Made by a program: the position numbers and the translations under genes
The notes under the pieces: model-generated
The model's database searches: none
Told to the model about the DNA's origin: nothing
The model's input: the letters and a program-made list of their open reading frames with translations, nothing else
Assembly (NCBI GenBank): GCA_000437675.1
Contig: FR901655.1
Span: forward strand, 1-21,037
DNA: 21,037 nt
Direction of reading: 5' to 3'
Source of the DNA: Prevotella sp. CAG:891
GTDB lineage: Bacteria > Bacteroidota > Bacteroidia > Bacteroidales > Bacteroidaceae
In this document: piece by piece, positions 1-8,711 of the stretch
How positions within the stretch are numbered: position 1 is the stretch's first letter
Layout of the letters: each line of letters starts with the position of its first letter

Positions 1-2
1 AC

Positions 3-755
3 GTTATGAATTATTTGGAATATAATACTGAATGTCTAAGAGAATCAATGGCCATCTCTTGTTCACTTATAGCTTTTGAATTTTATAAAAATAAAAAATA
101 TTTATTTGTTGTATTATTTGCATTCTTAGCTTTTAATTTCCATGTGTCTGCAATTGGTGCATTGCTTATTCCTGTTATATTCAAAATAAAATTTACGAGA
201 AAATCATTTTTTATAGTTTTAATAATATCGCTTACTTCACCATTTATATATCAAGCACTTCCAGATCAAACAAAGTTTTTGTTAGCTTTATCTGACAGTC
301 AAAACTTAGCTGATTATTATAATAATCAATTTAGCCAAACGTTAAATGCAAATTATTATATAATGCACGTAATATATTATGTTTTTATTCCTATGTTTTT
401 GTCATATTACAATATAAAACATAGTGACGGAAAATATATTGGATTTGCTTACGTATTTTCTATATTGCAGATGCTTGCAGTTTTTTCTTACGCATTTTAT
501 CGTCTTTCAAATTATATAGCTCCTTTTTATTGGCTAATGATAGCTGATTGTGCTAGATCCTTTTTGCAATCTCGAGTTCAAAGTCAGCGAAATGTCGTTT
601 TTGTTTTATATGTATTTATTGGACTATATGTCTGTCAGGGTAGATTATTTGTCGCTGAAGGCGACATGCGAGTTGATAAAAACGCAAAATTATATGAACG
701 ATATTTTCCATATAAGACATGGATTTTTGATGATAATAAAAATAATTCTATATAA
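3..755 (+). CDS. EpsG-family (Wzy-like) polysaccharide polymerase, 5'-truncated by window edge
   Basis: The reading frame is open to the left edge, so this is the C-terminal part of a longer membrane protein. The first visible Met, at base 6, is probably internal because EpsG proteins are usually around 350 residues and about 250 are seen here. The protein alternates hydrophobic helices (about residues 33-57, 66-78, 118-134, 143-166 and 198-210 counted from that Met) with polar loops. It carries the EpsG-type pattern of an early Arg (CLRESMAIS, about residues 10-18) followed by a membrane segment with FHVSAI. Members of this family sit in exopolysaccharide and capsule clusters and are thought to polymerise repeat units at the inner membrane, like Wzy. 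The next gene starts 11 bases after the stop, which suggests one operon. Family assignment is fairly confident; the polymerase role is inference from family and context. Confidence 0.75.
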   Translation, partial: VMNYLEYNTECLRESMAISCSLIAFEFYKNKKYLFVVLFAFLAFNFHVSAIGALLIPVIFKIKFTRKSFFIVLIISLTSPFIYQALPDQTKFLLALSDSQNLADYYNNQFSQTLNANYYIMHVIYYVFIPMFLSYYNIKHSDGKYIGFAYVFSILQMLAVFSYAFYRLSNYIAPFYWLMIADCARSFLQSRVQSQRNVVFVLYVFIGLYVCQGRLFVAEGDMRVDKNAKLYERYFPYKTWIFDDNKNNSI

Positions 756-766
756 AGTATATAAAT

Positions 767-1867
767 ATGAAACCTCAAATTATTGCTTATTATTTGCCAC
801 AATATCATCCAACAAAAAGAAATGATGAGTGGTGGGGTAAAGGTTTTACAGAGTGGACTAATGTTGGAAAAGCAAAAAAGCTTTATCCAGGTCATTATCA
901 ACCTAAAGTGCCATCAGAACTTGGGTATTACGATTTACGTTTACCTGAAGTAAGGGAGGCACAAGTGGAACTTGCTAAAGAAGCAGGTGTAACAGGTTTC
1001 TGTTATTATCATTATTGGTTTGAAGCTGGATTTGAAGAATTAGAAAGACCATTTAATGAGGTGGTAGAAAGTGGCAAACCTGATTTCCCTTTCTGCTTAT
1101 GTTGGGCTAATGAAACATGGTATTCTAAGTTTTGGAATAATGATGGAACCGTAGAGAAAAAAATACTTGCAGAACAGAAGTATCTTGGAAAGGAAGATAA
1201 CGAAAAGCATTTTTATTCTCTGCTTAAGGCTTTTAAAGATAAGCGATATATAAGGATAGACGGTAAGTTGTTATTTGTAATATATCAACCTTTAGGCTTT
1301 AAGAATTTTAAGGAATTCAAGGCTCAATGGAATCAATTGGCTATAGAAAATGGTTTGGAGGGATTCTTCTTTGTTGGTCAGACATTGTATAAAGAGAAGA
1401 TAAATGAAATCATAGAATATGGTTTCGATGCAGTAAACCATTGTCATAGACTTGACAACTACTATCAGTACAACAAAGCCTCAAACTTCGTGATGCGTTG
1501 TTTTAATTTTGCAAGAAGGTTTATAAAAGTACCTTTTATCATTCCGTACAAGAAGGCTATAAAACATAGTGTTTTTGAAGAAGACTATCGTGAGGATGTG
1601 TTTCCTACAATGATGCCAAACTGGGATCATACTCCAAGAAGTGGACGTGGTGGTACAGTCCTGCACAATGCTACACCTAAGTTGTTTGAAGAACATGCTA
1701 AAAAAGTGCTCGCAACAACCCAAAATAAGAAAGGAAACAAGCGTATTGTCTTTTTGAAGTCGTGGAATGAATGGGGCGAGGGCAATTATATGGAGCCTGA
1801 TTTGAAATTTGGCAAAGGCTATATTTATGCATTAAAAAATGCTATTAGAAAAATTATAAAGGATTAA
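767..1867 (+). CDS. WbsX-like (GH99-like) polysaccharide biosynthesis protein
   Basis: This 366-residue soluble protein starts with AYYLPQYHP (residues 7-15), followed by an EWTN motif and a C-terminal KSWNEWGEGNYMEP block near residues 331-344. These are hallmarks of the WbsX family (Glyco_tran_WbsX), which is related in fold to glycoside hydrolase family 99 and is common in O-antigen and capsule loci. The conserved acidic residues in NEWGEG and the Trp-rich N-terminus look intact. No signal peptide is seen, so it probably acts in the cytoplasm on a sugar nucleotide or lipid-linked sugar. Whether such proteins transfer or hydrolyse sugars is unresolved for the family. The start ATG lies 11 bases after the EpsG stop, and the next gene begins one base after its own stop, consistent with co-transcription. 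Confidence 0.85.
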   Translation: MKPQIIAYYLPQYHPTKRNDEWWGKGFTEWTNVGKAKKLYPGHYQPKVPSELGYYDLRLPEVREAQVELAKEAGVTGFCYYHYWFEAGFEELERPFNEVVESGKPDFPFCLCWANETWYSKFWNNDGTVEKKILAEQKYLGKEDNEKHFYSLLKAFKDKRYIRIDGKLLFVIYQPLGFKNFKEFKAQWNQLAIENGLEGFFFVGQTLYKEKINEIIEYGFDAVNHCHRLDNYYQYNKASNFVMRCFNFARRFIKVPFIIPYKKAIKHSVFEEDYREDVFPTMMPNWDHTPRSGRGGTVLHNATPKLFEEHAKKVLATTQNKKGNKRIVFLKSWNEWGEGNYMEPDLKFGKGYIYALKNAIRKIIKD

Positions 1868-1868
1868 T

Positions 1869-2900
1869 ATGGAAATGAAACAAGTATATTTATATTGTGA
1901 TCCCAAATCACTCAATGATGCTACCAATTATTATGTGGATTTAATGACAAGACCATTCAAGTCTAAGAATTATCAAGTCACAACAGTCCATAATCTAAGT
2001 GAGATAAAATCTCCTGATGTTATTATAACGATAACAGAGAAGTATTTCTTTTTTGCAAAGTTACGTTTCCCATTTACCAAAACTATTTATTGGGCTCAAG
2101 GTGTTGATGCCGAGGAGGCAAAGATGAATATAACCACCTTTGTACAAAGGCTTAGGTATTTATTCCGTAGGTTTGTAGAGCCAATTGCAGTAACTAAATG
2201 TAGTTTGCTTTTCTGTGTGTCTAATAGAATGGTAGAATATTACTGTAAAAACTATGGATTGAAGAATAATGGTCAAATAGTTGTTATGCCATGTTACAAC
2301 CTTCCTTTATCACCAGATTATAATATAGAACAATATCAAGAACCAGTGTTCGCATATGCAGGAAATACAGGTATATGGCAGGGAGTAGATTTTATGCTTG
2401 ATGTTTTTGCAGTAATAGAAAAATCAATACCAAAATCTTGTTTCCGAATATTTACAGGTAATAAAGAAGAATTCGAATTAAAATTGCGCGAAAGAGGTAT
2501 TGTTAATTATGATATTAAATATGTGCCAGTTAAGCAGCTTCAAGAAGAGTTGCATAAGTGTAAATACGGATTTATACTTAGAACAGATCATATAGTAAAT
2601 CAAGTTGCAACGCCAACAAAGATGAATTCATATTTAGCTGCATATATGATACCAATATTCAGTGATGGTGTTGATGATTTTAAACGAAATGTAAATCTGG
2701 AAGAATTTGAAATAATGGGCAGTTGTCCATTAAATGTAAATACTATTGCTAAACAGATAATTGAGTTTGAGAAAACTTCAAAAGATTATACTAAATATAA
2801 ATCTATTGTACAAAAGATCTTTGATAATCATTACAACGACTCTAAGTATGAGTATGAAATTTCACGCATGGTAGATAAATTTATTATAAATGGCAAATAA
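1869..2900 (+). CDS. glycosyltransferase, GT-B fold, GT4-like
   Basis: This 343-residue protein has the two-domain look of a GT-B glycosyltransferase. The N-terminal half contains YWAQGVDAEE and a stretch of basic, hydrophobic helix. The C-terminal half opens with a glycine-rich strand-loop (YAGNTGIWQGVDF, about residues 163-175) and later has ATPTKMNSYLAAYMIPIFSDGV, which corresponds to the donor-nucleotide-binding region of GT4 enzymes. The usual EGxP...E motif is weak here, so the match to GT4 is by overall pattern. It probably adds one sugar to the growing lipid-linked repeat unit at the cytoplasmic face. The start is taken as the first ATG, one base after the preceding stop; an in-frame ATG two codons later is also possible. 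The gene overlaps the next one by 11 bases. Donor and acceptor cannot be predicted. Confidence 0.75.
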   Translation: MEMKQVYLYCDPKSLNDATNYYVDLMTRPFKSKNYQVTTVHNLSEIKSPDVIITITEKYFFFAKLRFPFTKTIYWAQGVDAEEAKMNITTFVQRLRYLFRRFVEPIAVTKCSLLFCVSNRMVEYYCKNYGLKNNGQIVVMPCYNLPLSPDYNIEQYQEPVFAYAGNTGIWQGVDFMLDVFAVIEKSIPKSCFRIFTGNKEEFELKLRERGIVNYDIKYVPVKQLQEELHKCKYGFILRTDHIVNQVATPTKMNSYLAAYMIPIFSDGVDDFKRNVNLEEFEIMGSCPLNVNTIAKQIIEFEKTSKDYTKYKSIVQKIFDNHYNDSKYEYEISRMVDKFIINGK

Positions 2901-3633
2901 ATATTTAATCCGTTTGGATGATGCTTGTCCTACGATGGATGGAGCCAAGTGGCAGAGGATGTTTGAAATTCTCGACCAATACGGTGTGCGTCCAATGGTG
3001 GGCATCATTCCGCATAATGAAGATCCTAAGCAGGAGATAGATGCTCCTGATGTGGAGTTTTGGAATAAGGCGAAGCTATGGCAACAGAAAGGTTATGCTA
3101 TAGCCTTACATGGCTATAACCATTGCTATATTTCAGACGAAGGCTTAAAGGGGTTAAATCCTCTTTGGGCTCGTTCTGAATTTGCGGGTATTCCTTATGA
3201 AGTGCAGAAACAAAAGATTCGAGATGGCTTCGAGATCCTTTCGAGTCATGGAGTTAAACCAAAGTATTTCTTTGCTCCAAGTCATACATTTGACGAGAAC
3301 ACTTTGAAGGCTTTGAAGGAATGTACTAATATCAGGATTATTAGCGATACTATTGCCACAAAACCATATAAAAAAGGTGACTTCGTCTTCCTCCCACAAT
3401 TAGGAGGACATTGTACAGAAATGAAGATAAATGGTATATGGACATTCTGCTTGCACCCATCAACTATGACAGATGTAAACTTCGAAGCTACAGAAATATT
3501 TTTGAAAGAACACAAGGAAGATTTCGTTGGTTTCGATGATTTGGATATTAAAGACTTAAGGAGTAAGGACTTATTTGATTGTTTGCTTTCTTGGGCTTAT
3601 TTTACACAAAGAAAACTAAAGGGAGTGCACTAA
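2890..3633 (+). CDS. DUF2334-type polysaccharide deacetylase-like protein
   Basis: This 247-residue protein has the metal-site pattern of the NodB/DUF2334 deacetylase superfamily: RLDDACP at residues 8-14 (Asp pair), HGYNH at residues 74-78 (metal-binding His pair), FFAPSHTFDE around 129-138 and a late CLHPSTM near 187-193. These enzymes use a divalent metal to hydrolyse N-acetyl groups from sugars, so a role in deacetylating a sugar of the polysaccharide or its precursor is likely. No signal peptide or transmembrane helix is visible, so it should act in the cytoplasm. The start overlaps the previous gene by 11 bases, and the stop shares a base with the next start (TAATG), indicating translational coupling inside the operon. 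The family call is strong; the substrate is unknown. Confidence 0.8.
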   Translation: MANKYLIRLDDACPTMDGAKWQRMFEILDQYGVRPMVGIIPHNEDPKQEIDAPDVEFWNKAKLWQQKGYAIALHGYNHCYISDEGLKGLNPLWARSEFAGIPYEVQKQKIRDGFEILSSHGVKPKYFFAPSHTFDENTLKALKECTNIRIISDTIATKPYKKGDFVFLPQLGGHCTEMKINGIWTFCLHPSTMTDVNFEATEIFLKEHKEDFVGFDDLDIKDLRSKDLFDCLLSWAYFTQRKLKGVH

Positions 3634-4793
3634 TGATTCAGAAAGGCAAGATAAACATACTAATGGTTATGGCTAACACCAGAATGGGTGGTGTTCAGGC
3701 ATTTGTGCTTAATGTGCTGCGCAATATTGATATGAATAAATTCCATATTGATTTTGCAATTAATTTCTATGCAGAAAGTGATGGCATTGAGGATGAATGT
3801 ATAAAATACGGATGTGATTTTTATATTTTGCCATATTTTAAAATATATAATTACATATCGTACACTAAGGCATGGGACAGGTTTTTAAGCACGCATAAAT
3901 ACGACATCGTATATGCACATGCGACTAATTCTGCTTCTATATTTTTAGGAATAGCCAAGAAATACGGAATGAAAACAATTGCTCATAGCCATAGTGCAGG
4001 ATATAGGGGAAATAAAATAGAGCAGTTAGCTAAAAGTTTCTTTGCGCAAGGAGTAGGGAAAGTTGCTGATTATTGGTTTGCTTGTTCAGATAAAGCTGCA
4101 GACCGATTATATGGGGAAGCCTATAAAAAATATCCGCACTATTATGACATTCCCAATGCTATTGATGCAGAAAAGTATAAGTTCGAAGTGGCAATTAGAG
4201 AGCGTATCCGCAAGAATATTGGTGTGAATGAAGGTACCTTTTTATGTGGTCATTTAGGGACATTTTCAGCAGTAAAGAACCATAAATTTTTGATTGAGGT
4301 TTTTGCTGAAATTTTAAAAATACGACCTAACGCAAAACTTATCTGTTGTGGGGCAGGTGCTCTTATGCCTACTATCAAGCAACAAGTAGAGGGACTTGGA
4401 ATGAAAGATAAGGTTATTTTCACTGGTGTTGTAACTAATGCCAATGAGTATATGATGGCAATGGACTGCTTTATTTTTCCTTCTATATTCGAAGGTTTCC
4501 CTGTTTCTGTACTTGAGGCACAAGCTACAGGTCTTCCTGTTGTGATGAATGATATTATCACAAAAGAAGTTGATTTGTCAGATTTGATACATAGAGTTTC
4601 ACTTGAACAACCAGCTGCAATATGGGCTAGAATTGTTGATGAAGCTCATGTGAAAGACCGTTCGAAATATTATAGTGTTGTTGCCAAGAGTTGCTATAAT
4701 ATTAAAACGGCAGTAAAGAATTTTGAATTGTTATACTCTAATTTGGTAAAAAAATATGGTAAAAAAAATAGGAATAGCAGCCGTTACTTATAA
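3633..4793 (+). CDS. glycosyltransferase family 4 (EpsF-like)
   Basis: This is a 386-residue GT-B glycosyltransferase. Near the N-terminus it has the sugar-acceptor-domain pattern MGGVQAFVLNVLRNID (residues 18-33), then a HSHSA segment. The C-terminal domain has LGTFSAVKNH and the classic EGFPVSVLEAQATGLPV nucleotide-sugar motif from residue 287. A longer reading from an ATG at base 3579 would overlap the preceding deacetylase by 55 bases. I prefer base 3633 because it follows a purine-rich AAGGGAG, shares a base with the deacetylase stop, and yields the normal hydrophobic first strand (KINILMVMA). It is likely a retaining transferase adding a sugar to the lipid-linked repeat unit. The gene overlaps the next by 38 bases. 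Donor specificity cannot be read from the sequence. Confidence 0.85.
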   Translation: MIQKGKINILMVMANTRMGGVQAFVLNVLRNIDMNKFHIDFAINFYAESDGIEDECIKYGCDFYILPYFKIYNYISYTKAWDRFLSTHKYDIVYAHATNSASIFLGIAKKYGMKTIAHSHSAGYRGNKIEQLAKSFFAQGVGKVADYWFACSDKAADRLYGEAYKKYPHYYDIPNAIDAEKYKFEVAIRERIRKNIGVNEGTFLCGHLGTFSAVKNHKFLIEVFAEILKIRPNAKLICCGAGALMPTIKQQVEGLGMKDKVIFTGVVTNANEYMMAMDCFIFPSIFEGFPVSVLEAQATGLPVVMNDIITKEVDLSDLIHRVSLEQPAAIWARIVDEAHVKDRSKYYSVVAKSCYNIKTAVKNFELLYSNLVKKYGKKNRNSSRYL

Positions 4794-5934
4794 AGAGAAT
4801 TTTGGTAGCGCACTACAGACATACGCAACTCAGTATACTTTGGAGAAGTTAGGTTATGATGCACGTATCTTTGAGATAAAAGGTGTGCATAGGGAAATTC
4901 ATATAAAGAAACTTCTTTATTATGCTGGTCGAATGTTCGATCCTGTAGAGTTGAAGTATTTGATGGCTAATTTAAAAAGCCGCTCCAGAAAGTCTGCTTC
5001 AGCATCAACGGACCATTATGCACATGACATGCAGATACGCAAGCAGGTGTATGCAGAATTCAATAAGAAATGGAACAAGATGCTTCCTTTGGTTAAAGGA
5101 TGGAAAGGGCTGAGTAAACAGGCTCAAGAAATGGATGCCGTGGTGGTTGGTAGTGATCAGTTATGGAGACCCTCAAACATTGTGGGATGTTATTTCACAT
5201 TAGAGTTTGTGCCTGATAATGTAAAGAAGATAGCATTTTCAACAAGTTTTGGTGTTCCTGAATTACCAGCATCTTTGCATAAGCACGCAAAACGTTTTCT
5301 TTCACGTATAGAACATATTAGTGTGCGTGAGAATAGTGGCGCAGATATCGTAAAGAAAGAATGCGGACGCGAAGCTACAGTGGTATGCGACCCAACTATG
5401 ATGCTTACAGCAGAAGACTGGTTGCATATTCAAGACGAGAAGCCTTTTGCAGAAGGAAAATATATACTGATGTATTTGATGGGAGATAATCCTGAACAAC
5501 GTGAATTCGTAAAGCAGTTGAGCAAGAAAACTGGATGCAGAATTATTGGATTGCTTCATGGAGCCACCTATATAGCTTATGATGAAGAAGTGGTGGATGA
5601 AAAACCATACAATGTAGGGCCTTCGGAGTTTATCAATCTTATAAAGAACGCAGAATATGTCTGCACCGATTCTTTCCATTGCTGTGTGTTCAGTATATTG
5701 AACTCCACTAAATTCTTCGCATTTCGCAGATGGCCTGACGGAAGTAAGTTTTCAGCAAATGATCGTCTATACACTCTTCTTGGCTTCACTGGTCTTGTGG
5801 GTCGTATGTTGACAGGTAGAGAGGATGTTGATATGTGCATTGCTGACAAGATTGATTTCGGGAAGGCTCTTGACAAGGTGGCTGAAAAGAGAAATCTATC
5901 TTTGAAATATTTAAAAAATGCTTTAAATAGCTAA
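4756..5934 (+). CDS. polysaccharide pyruvyl transferase family protein
   Basis: This 392-residue protein begins with GIAAVTYKENFGSALQTYA and contains VVVGSDQLWRP (GSDQ at residues 133-136) and a late DSFHCCVFSI around residue 305. This pattern is typical of the WcaK/CsaB/PssM superfamily that transfers pyruvate from phosphoenolpyruvate to sugars as a ketal. Such ketals give the polysaccharide a negative charge. Bacteroidales capsule loci often carry one, and it is often beside an FrhB-type protein, as here. The start lies within the last 38 bases of the previous gene. An alternative start further in would delete the first beta-strand, so the first ATG is kept. It is expected to be cytoplasmic and to act on a lipid-linked intermediate. 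Some members of this superfamily have no proven activity, so the biochemical role is an inference. Confidence 0.85.
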   Translation: MVKKIGIAAVTYKENFGSALQTYATQYTLEKLGYDARIFEIKGVHREIHIKKLLYYAGRMFDPVELKYLMANLKSRSRKSASASTDHYAHDMQIRKQVYAEFNKKWNKMLPLVKGWKGLSKQAQEMDAVVVGSDQLWRPSNIVGCYFTLEFVPDNVKKIAFSTSFGVPELPASLHKHAKRFLSRIEHISVRENSGADIVKKECGREATVVCDPTMMLTAEDWLHIQDEKPFAEGKYILMYLMGDNPEQREFVKQLSKKTGCRIIGLLHGATYIAYDEEVVDEKPYNVGPSEFINLIKNAEYVCTDSFHCCVFSILNSTKFFAFRRWPDGSKFSANDRLYTLLGFTGLVGRMLTGREDVDMCIADKIDFGKALDKVAEKRNLSLKYLKNALNS

Positions 5935-5937
5935 GGA

Positions 5938-7143
5938 ATGCCTAATCTAGTAGAATCAAATAAATGCTGTGGATGTGCAGCTTGTGCTGAGAAATGCGCT
6001 AAGGGTGCAATTTCTATGCAGCCAAACGAAGAAGGATTTCTTCATCCTGTAATCAACCATTCTGTATGTATAGAGTGTGGATTGTGTGAAAAAACTTGTC
6101 CAGGAATTCAACCAGCAGTTAACATGGAAAAGTCTCTAACACCACGTGCTTATATAATACAACATAAAGATGAAACCATACGTTATCAATCTACATCTGG
6201 AGGAGCTTTTACTGCAATAGCAGAGAATATTATAAGAAAGGGCGGTGTAGTATTCGGTGCAATAATGACAGAGGACCTGAAAGTAAAGCATGGGTATGTC
6301 GAGGCGAAGGAGGAACTTGCTCGTTTTCGTAACTCAAAGTATGTGCAGAGCGAGATAGGAGACAGTTATAAGTTGGCAAAAAAGTTCTTGACAGAAGGTC
6401 GTTTTGTGTGCTTTAGTGGAACACCTTGCCAGATAAATGGATTGTATAAGTTTCTTAGAAGGGATTATAACAATTTGATAGCAGTAGATGTAGTATGTAA
6501 GTCTGTTCCTTCACCGCTTGTATTTGAAAAGTATATTGAATATAAAAAACAAAAAGAGAAACGGATTTCTGACATTGTGTTCCGTGATAAAAAAAGGGGA
6601 TTTCTATATTGTACAATGGCTCATTATAGGAGTCATGAAGCGAGGCTTGTTGCACGAGATCAGTATCGTCGTGGAAGTGAATCTGATGAATGGTTGAGGC
6701 TTTTCTTAAGCGGCCAAATTAGTAGGCGTTCGTGTATGACTTGTCCATATCAAACTAAAGAAAGAGTGGGTGATTTTACACTTGGTGATATTTGGGAAAC
6801 AGGAATTTCTTCTTTTGATGACAATAAGGGAACAACGCTTGTACATGTGTGGACTCAAAAAGGACTGAATTTGTTGAATTCTATACAGAATGAAATTAAA
6901 TGTATACCTTATCCTTTTGAAAAGTCAAGAGGGGCAGAACGAAATGTAGTAATGAAGGTAAAGTCGAATCGTGAGTCTTTGTTTAAGGATGTTAATAAAC
7001 TAACTTCCACAGAGTTCTTCAGGAAATATGCTCCATATAATGCTAAAGTAAAGGTAAAGAATTATTTGCGTTTTGTTCTATGGAAAATAGATCTTCAAAC
7101 TTTAGTTAGACGATTGAAACATTCGGTTATACATAAGAAATGA
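5938..7143 (+). CDS. F420 hydrogenase beta-subunit (FrhB)-family ferredoxin protein
   Basis: The N-terminus of this 401-residue protein holds two 4Fe-4S ferredoxin motifs: Cys10, 13, 16 and 20, then Cys44, 47, 50 and 54 followed by Pro. The rest matches the FrhB/FdhB N- and C-terminal domains, with a SGGAFTAIA stretch, CFSGTPCQINGL and a late CMTCPY plus GDFTLGDIWE block that may bind a further cofactor. In F420-using organisms this family reduces coenzyme F420. In Bacteroidales capsule loci it is found beside pyruvyl transferases, as here, and is presumed to carry out a redox step on a sugar or cofactor; this role is not proven. The start ATG is three bases after the previous stop. It is the last gene before a 70-base gap with inverted repeats, so the first polysaccharide block may end here. 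Confidence 0.85.
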   Translation: MPNLVESNKCCGCAACAEKCAKGAISMQPNEEGFLHPVINHSVCIECGLCEKTCPGIQPAVNMEKSLTPRAYIIQHKDETIRYQSTSGGAFTAIAENIIRKGGVVFGAIMTEDLKVKHGYVEAKEELARFRNSKYVQSEIGDSYKLAKKFLTEGRFVCFSGTPCQINGLYKFLRRDYNNLIAVDVVCKSVPSPLVFEKYIEYKKQKEKRISDIVFRDKKRGFLYCTMAHYRSHEARLVARDQYRRGSESDEWLRLFLSGQISRRSCMTCPYQTKERVGDFTLGDIWETGISSFDDNKGTTLVHVWTQKGLNLLNSIQNEIKCIPYPFEKSRGAERNVVMKVKSNRESLFKDVNKLTSTEFFRKYAPYNAKVKVKNYLRFVLWKIDLQTLVRRLKHSVIHKK

Positions 7144-7200
7144 ATACCATTTAAAGTAAGTACTTATCAACTATAGTGTTTAAGGAAGTTGATGGGTATT
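7143..7200. repeat. nested inverted repeats in the gap before the SIR2 gene
   Basis: The gap between the FrhB-family gene and the SIR2 gene holds two concentric perfect inverted repeats. AATACC (7143-7148) pairs with GGTATT (7195-7200), and inside it ATCAACT (7166-7172) pairs with AGTTGAT (7187-7193), leaving a 14-base loop. The right half is nearly continuous while the left half has a 17-base insertion, so in RNA it would fold as a bulged hairpin. There is no downstream run of T, so it is not a typical terminator. It may be an operator, an RNA element in the SIR2 leader or a relic of insertion. No clear Bacteroidales TAnnTTTG promoter was found in the gap. Confidence 0.35.
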
Positions 7201-7231
7201 GACATAAGGATTTGTGAACAAATTAGGTAAT

Positions 7232-8710
7232 ATGAATACTAAAATCAATCACATATATATCGGTAATGTTGACCGTCTACCTCAATGGGCAGGCATATCG
7301 ACAGAGGAAGATGTTAAAGACGGAGAGATTGCGGATGACTACCAGCAAAAGGTTGTTGGAAAGGTAAGAGAGCTGATAAAGAACTATCTGCAACTTGATA
7401 GTGTAAACTTCCTATTTGGAACTGGATCTTCTATTCATCTTGGCGCAGCCAGTATTCAGAACATTCCAAAACAGGCAGAGGAGGATATTGCAAACTCTGG
7501 TGATAGAGAATTGAAAGAAGACTTTAAAAAGTACATTACACAGTTGCAGAAATCCTTGAAAGATGCAAACGACGTAAAGAAAGATGATAAGTTTAAAGAC
7601 GGAAGAGGATGGGATGTAATATATGATGGCACCTACATACGTGATTGTAAAAAAGTAGAAGTAAAAGAAGGTGAAGAGGATGCTCCAGAGAAGCATTATG
7701 GAGAAATATGTGTGATGTTTGAGCTGTTGCTTAACTACTTAACGGCTATTTCTTATCAGAAAAATGCAGAGAATGATAAGAAAGGTTTTGAACGTGTATA
7801 CAAGCTTATAAATTCTTTGAAAGCCTCTCTGTTTAATATATGTGATGTTCATGAACGTGAAACGAGTCAGAGGGATTTGGATCGTATTGAAAGGAAGAAA
7901 TATAAGGAGGCATTTGCAAAAGATAAATATATCTTTCATGAAAAGTTCTTGAAATCGTTAATGCAACGTCCCTTAAACCTTCAAAGAGCTAATATATTTA
8001 CAAGTAACTATGACTTGGCGTTTGAGTATGCCTTCGACAATCTTGGTATAAAATATATTGATGGATTTTCAGGGTTTCATCATCGCTACTTTAAGCCTGA
8101 GACATTCAACTATGACATATTCTATCCGGGAAGCACTACCGCTGGAAAAGTGCAAAGGATAGAAAAAGTAGTCCGCTACTTTAAACTTCATGGCTCTATT
8201 AGTTGGGTTGCTGACAATAACCATTCTTCCAATAACATTTATGGAATAGAGGAGATGCCGATAGAGTTGATTAAGCGTAAGGCAGAAGAAGGTGGCGATT
8301 TTAACTATGGAAATCTGATGGTTTATCCGACAGCGGTAAAGAAAAGCTATACACTTGATTTGCCTTACTCGGAACTGTTCCGACACTTCGCCTATTGTAC
8401 GTCACAACCACAATCGGTACTCTTCACTGTGGGTTACTCGTTCTGTGACGAGCATTTTAATGATATCATTTATCAGGCACTGTCTAATCCTTCGTTTACC
8501 CTTATAATAGTGGATTTTAATGGAACGAGAGGATCGAAAGAAATAAAAAGACTGAAAGATTTGAACGATCCAAGAATCATTATTTTGGAAGGAGATTTCT
8601 TTGGTGACTTCCTGACGCTTGCTGACACATTAATGCCTGACTTTCTTGACACCTCATCAAGCGATAGTGTGGCAGATACATTGAATGCTCTCTTATCAAA
8701 AGCTGACTAA
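7232..8710 (+). CDS. SIR2-family NADase-like protein of a SIR2-HerA defence pair
   Basis: This is a 492-residue protein with a SIR2-like Rossmann NAD-binding domain. FLFGTGSSIHLG near residues 60-71 is the dinucleotide-binding loop, TSNYDLAFE near 256-264 holds the conserved Asn, and KLHGSISW near 317-324 holds the likely catalytic His. A later VGYSFCDEHF block near 400 is typical of SIR2 domains in defence proteins. Between about residues 70 and 240 lies a charged, mostly helical insertion. In the characterised SIR2-HerA systems, SIR2 degrades NAD+ when activated by phage infection and assembles with HerA into a large complex; the same is inferred here. The partner HerA gene begins one base after the stop. 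An in-frame GTG at 7214 would add six residues; the ATG at 7232, preceded by AGGT, is preferred. It is followed by more polysaccharide genes, so the pair looks inserted into the locus. Confidence 0.85.
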   Translation: MNTKINHIYIGNVDRLPQWAGISTEEDVKDGEIADDYQQKVVGKVRELIKNYLQLDSVNFLFGTGSSIHLGAASIQNIPKQAEEDIANSGDRELKEDFKKYITQLQKSLKDANDVKKDDKFKDGRGWDVIYDGTYIRDCKKVEVKEGEEDAPEKHYGEICVMFELLLNYLTAISYQKNAENDKKGFERVYKLINSLKASLFNICDVHERETSQRDLDRIERKKYKEAFAKDKYIFHEKFLKSLMQRPLNLQRANIFTSNYDLAFEYAFDNLGIKYIDGFSGFHHRYFKPETFNYDIFYPGSTTAGKVQRIEKVVRYFKLHGSISWVADNNHSSNNIYGIEEMPIELIKRKAEEGGDFNYGNLMVYPTAVKKSYTLDLPYSELFRHFAYCTSQPQSVLFTVGYSFCDEHFNDIIYQALSNPSFTLIIVDFNGTRGSKEIKRLKDLNDPRIIILEGDFFGDFLTLADTLMPDFLDTSSSDSVADTLNALLSKAD

Positions 8711-8711
8711 T

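Noticed and set aside
3579..3632. Upstream start for the second GT4 glycosyltransferase
   Set aside because: It would add 18 residues overlapping the deacetylase, while the ATG at 3633 has a purine-rich site and the normal family N-terminus.
7201..7231. Possible Bacteroidales promoter (GGATTTG) upstream of SIR2
   Set aside because: The TAnnTTTG consensus is not met, and no -33 TTTG at proper spacing was found.
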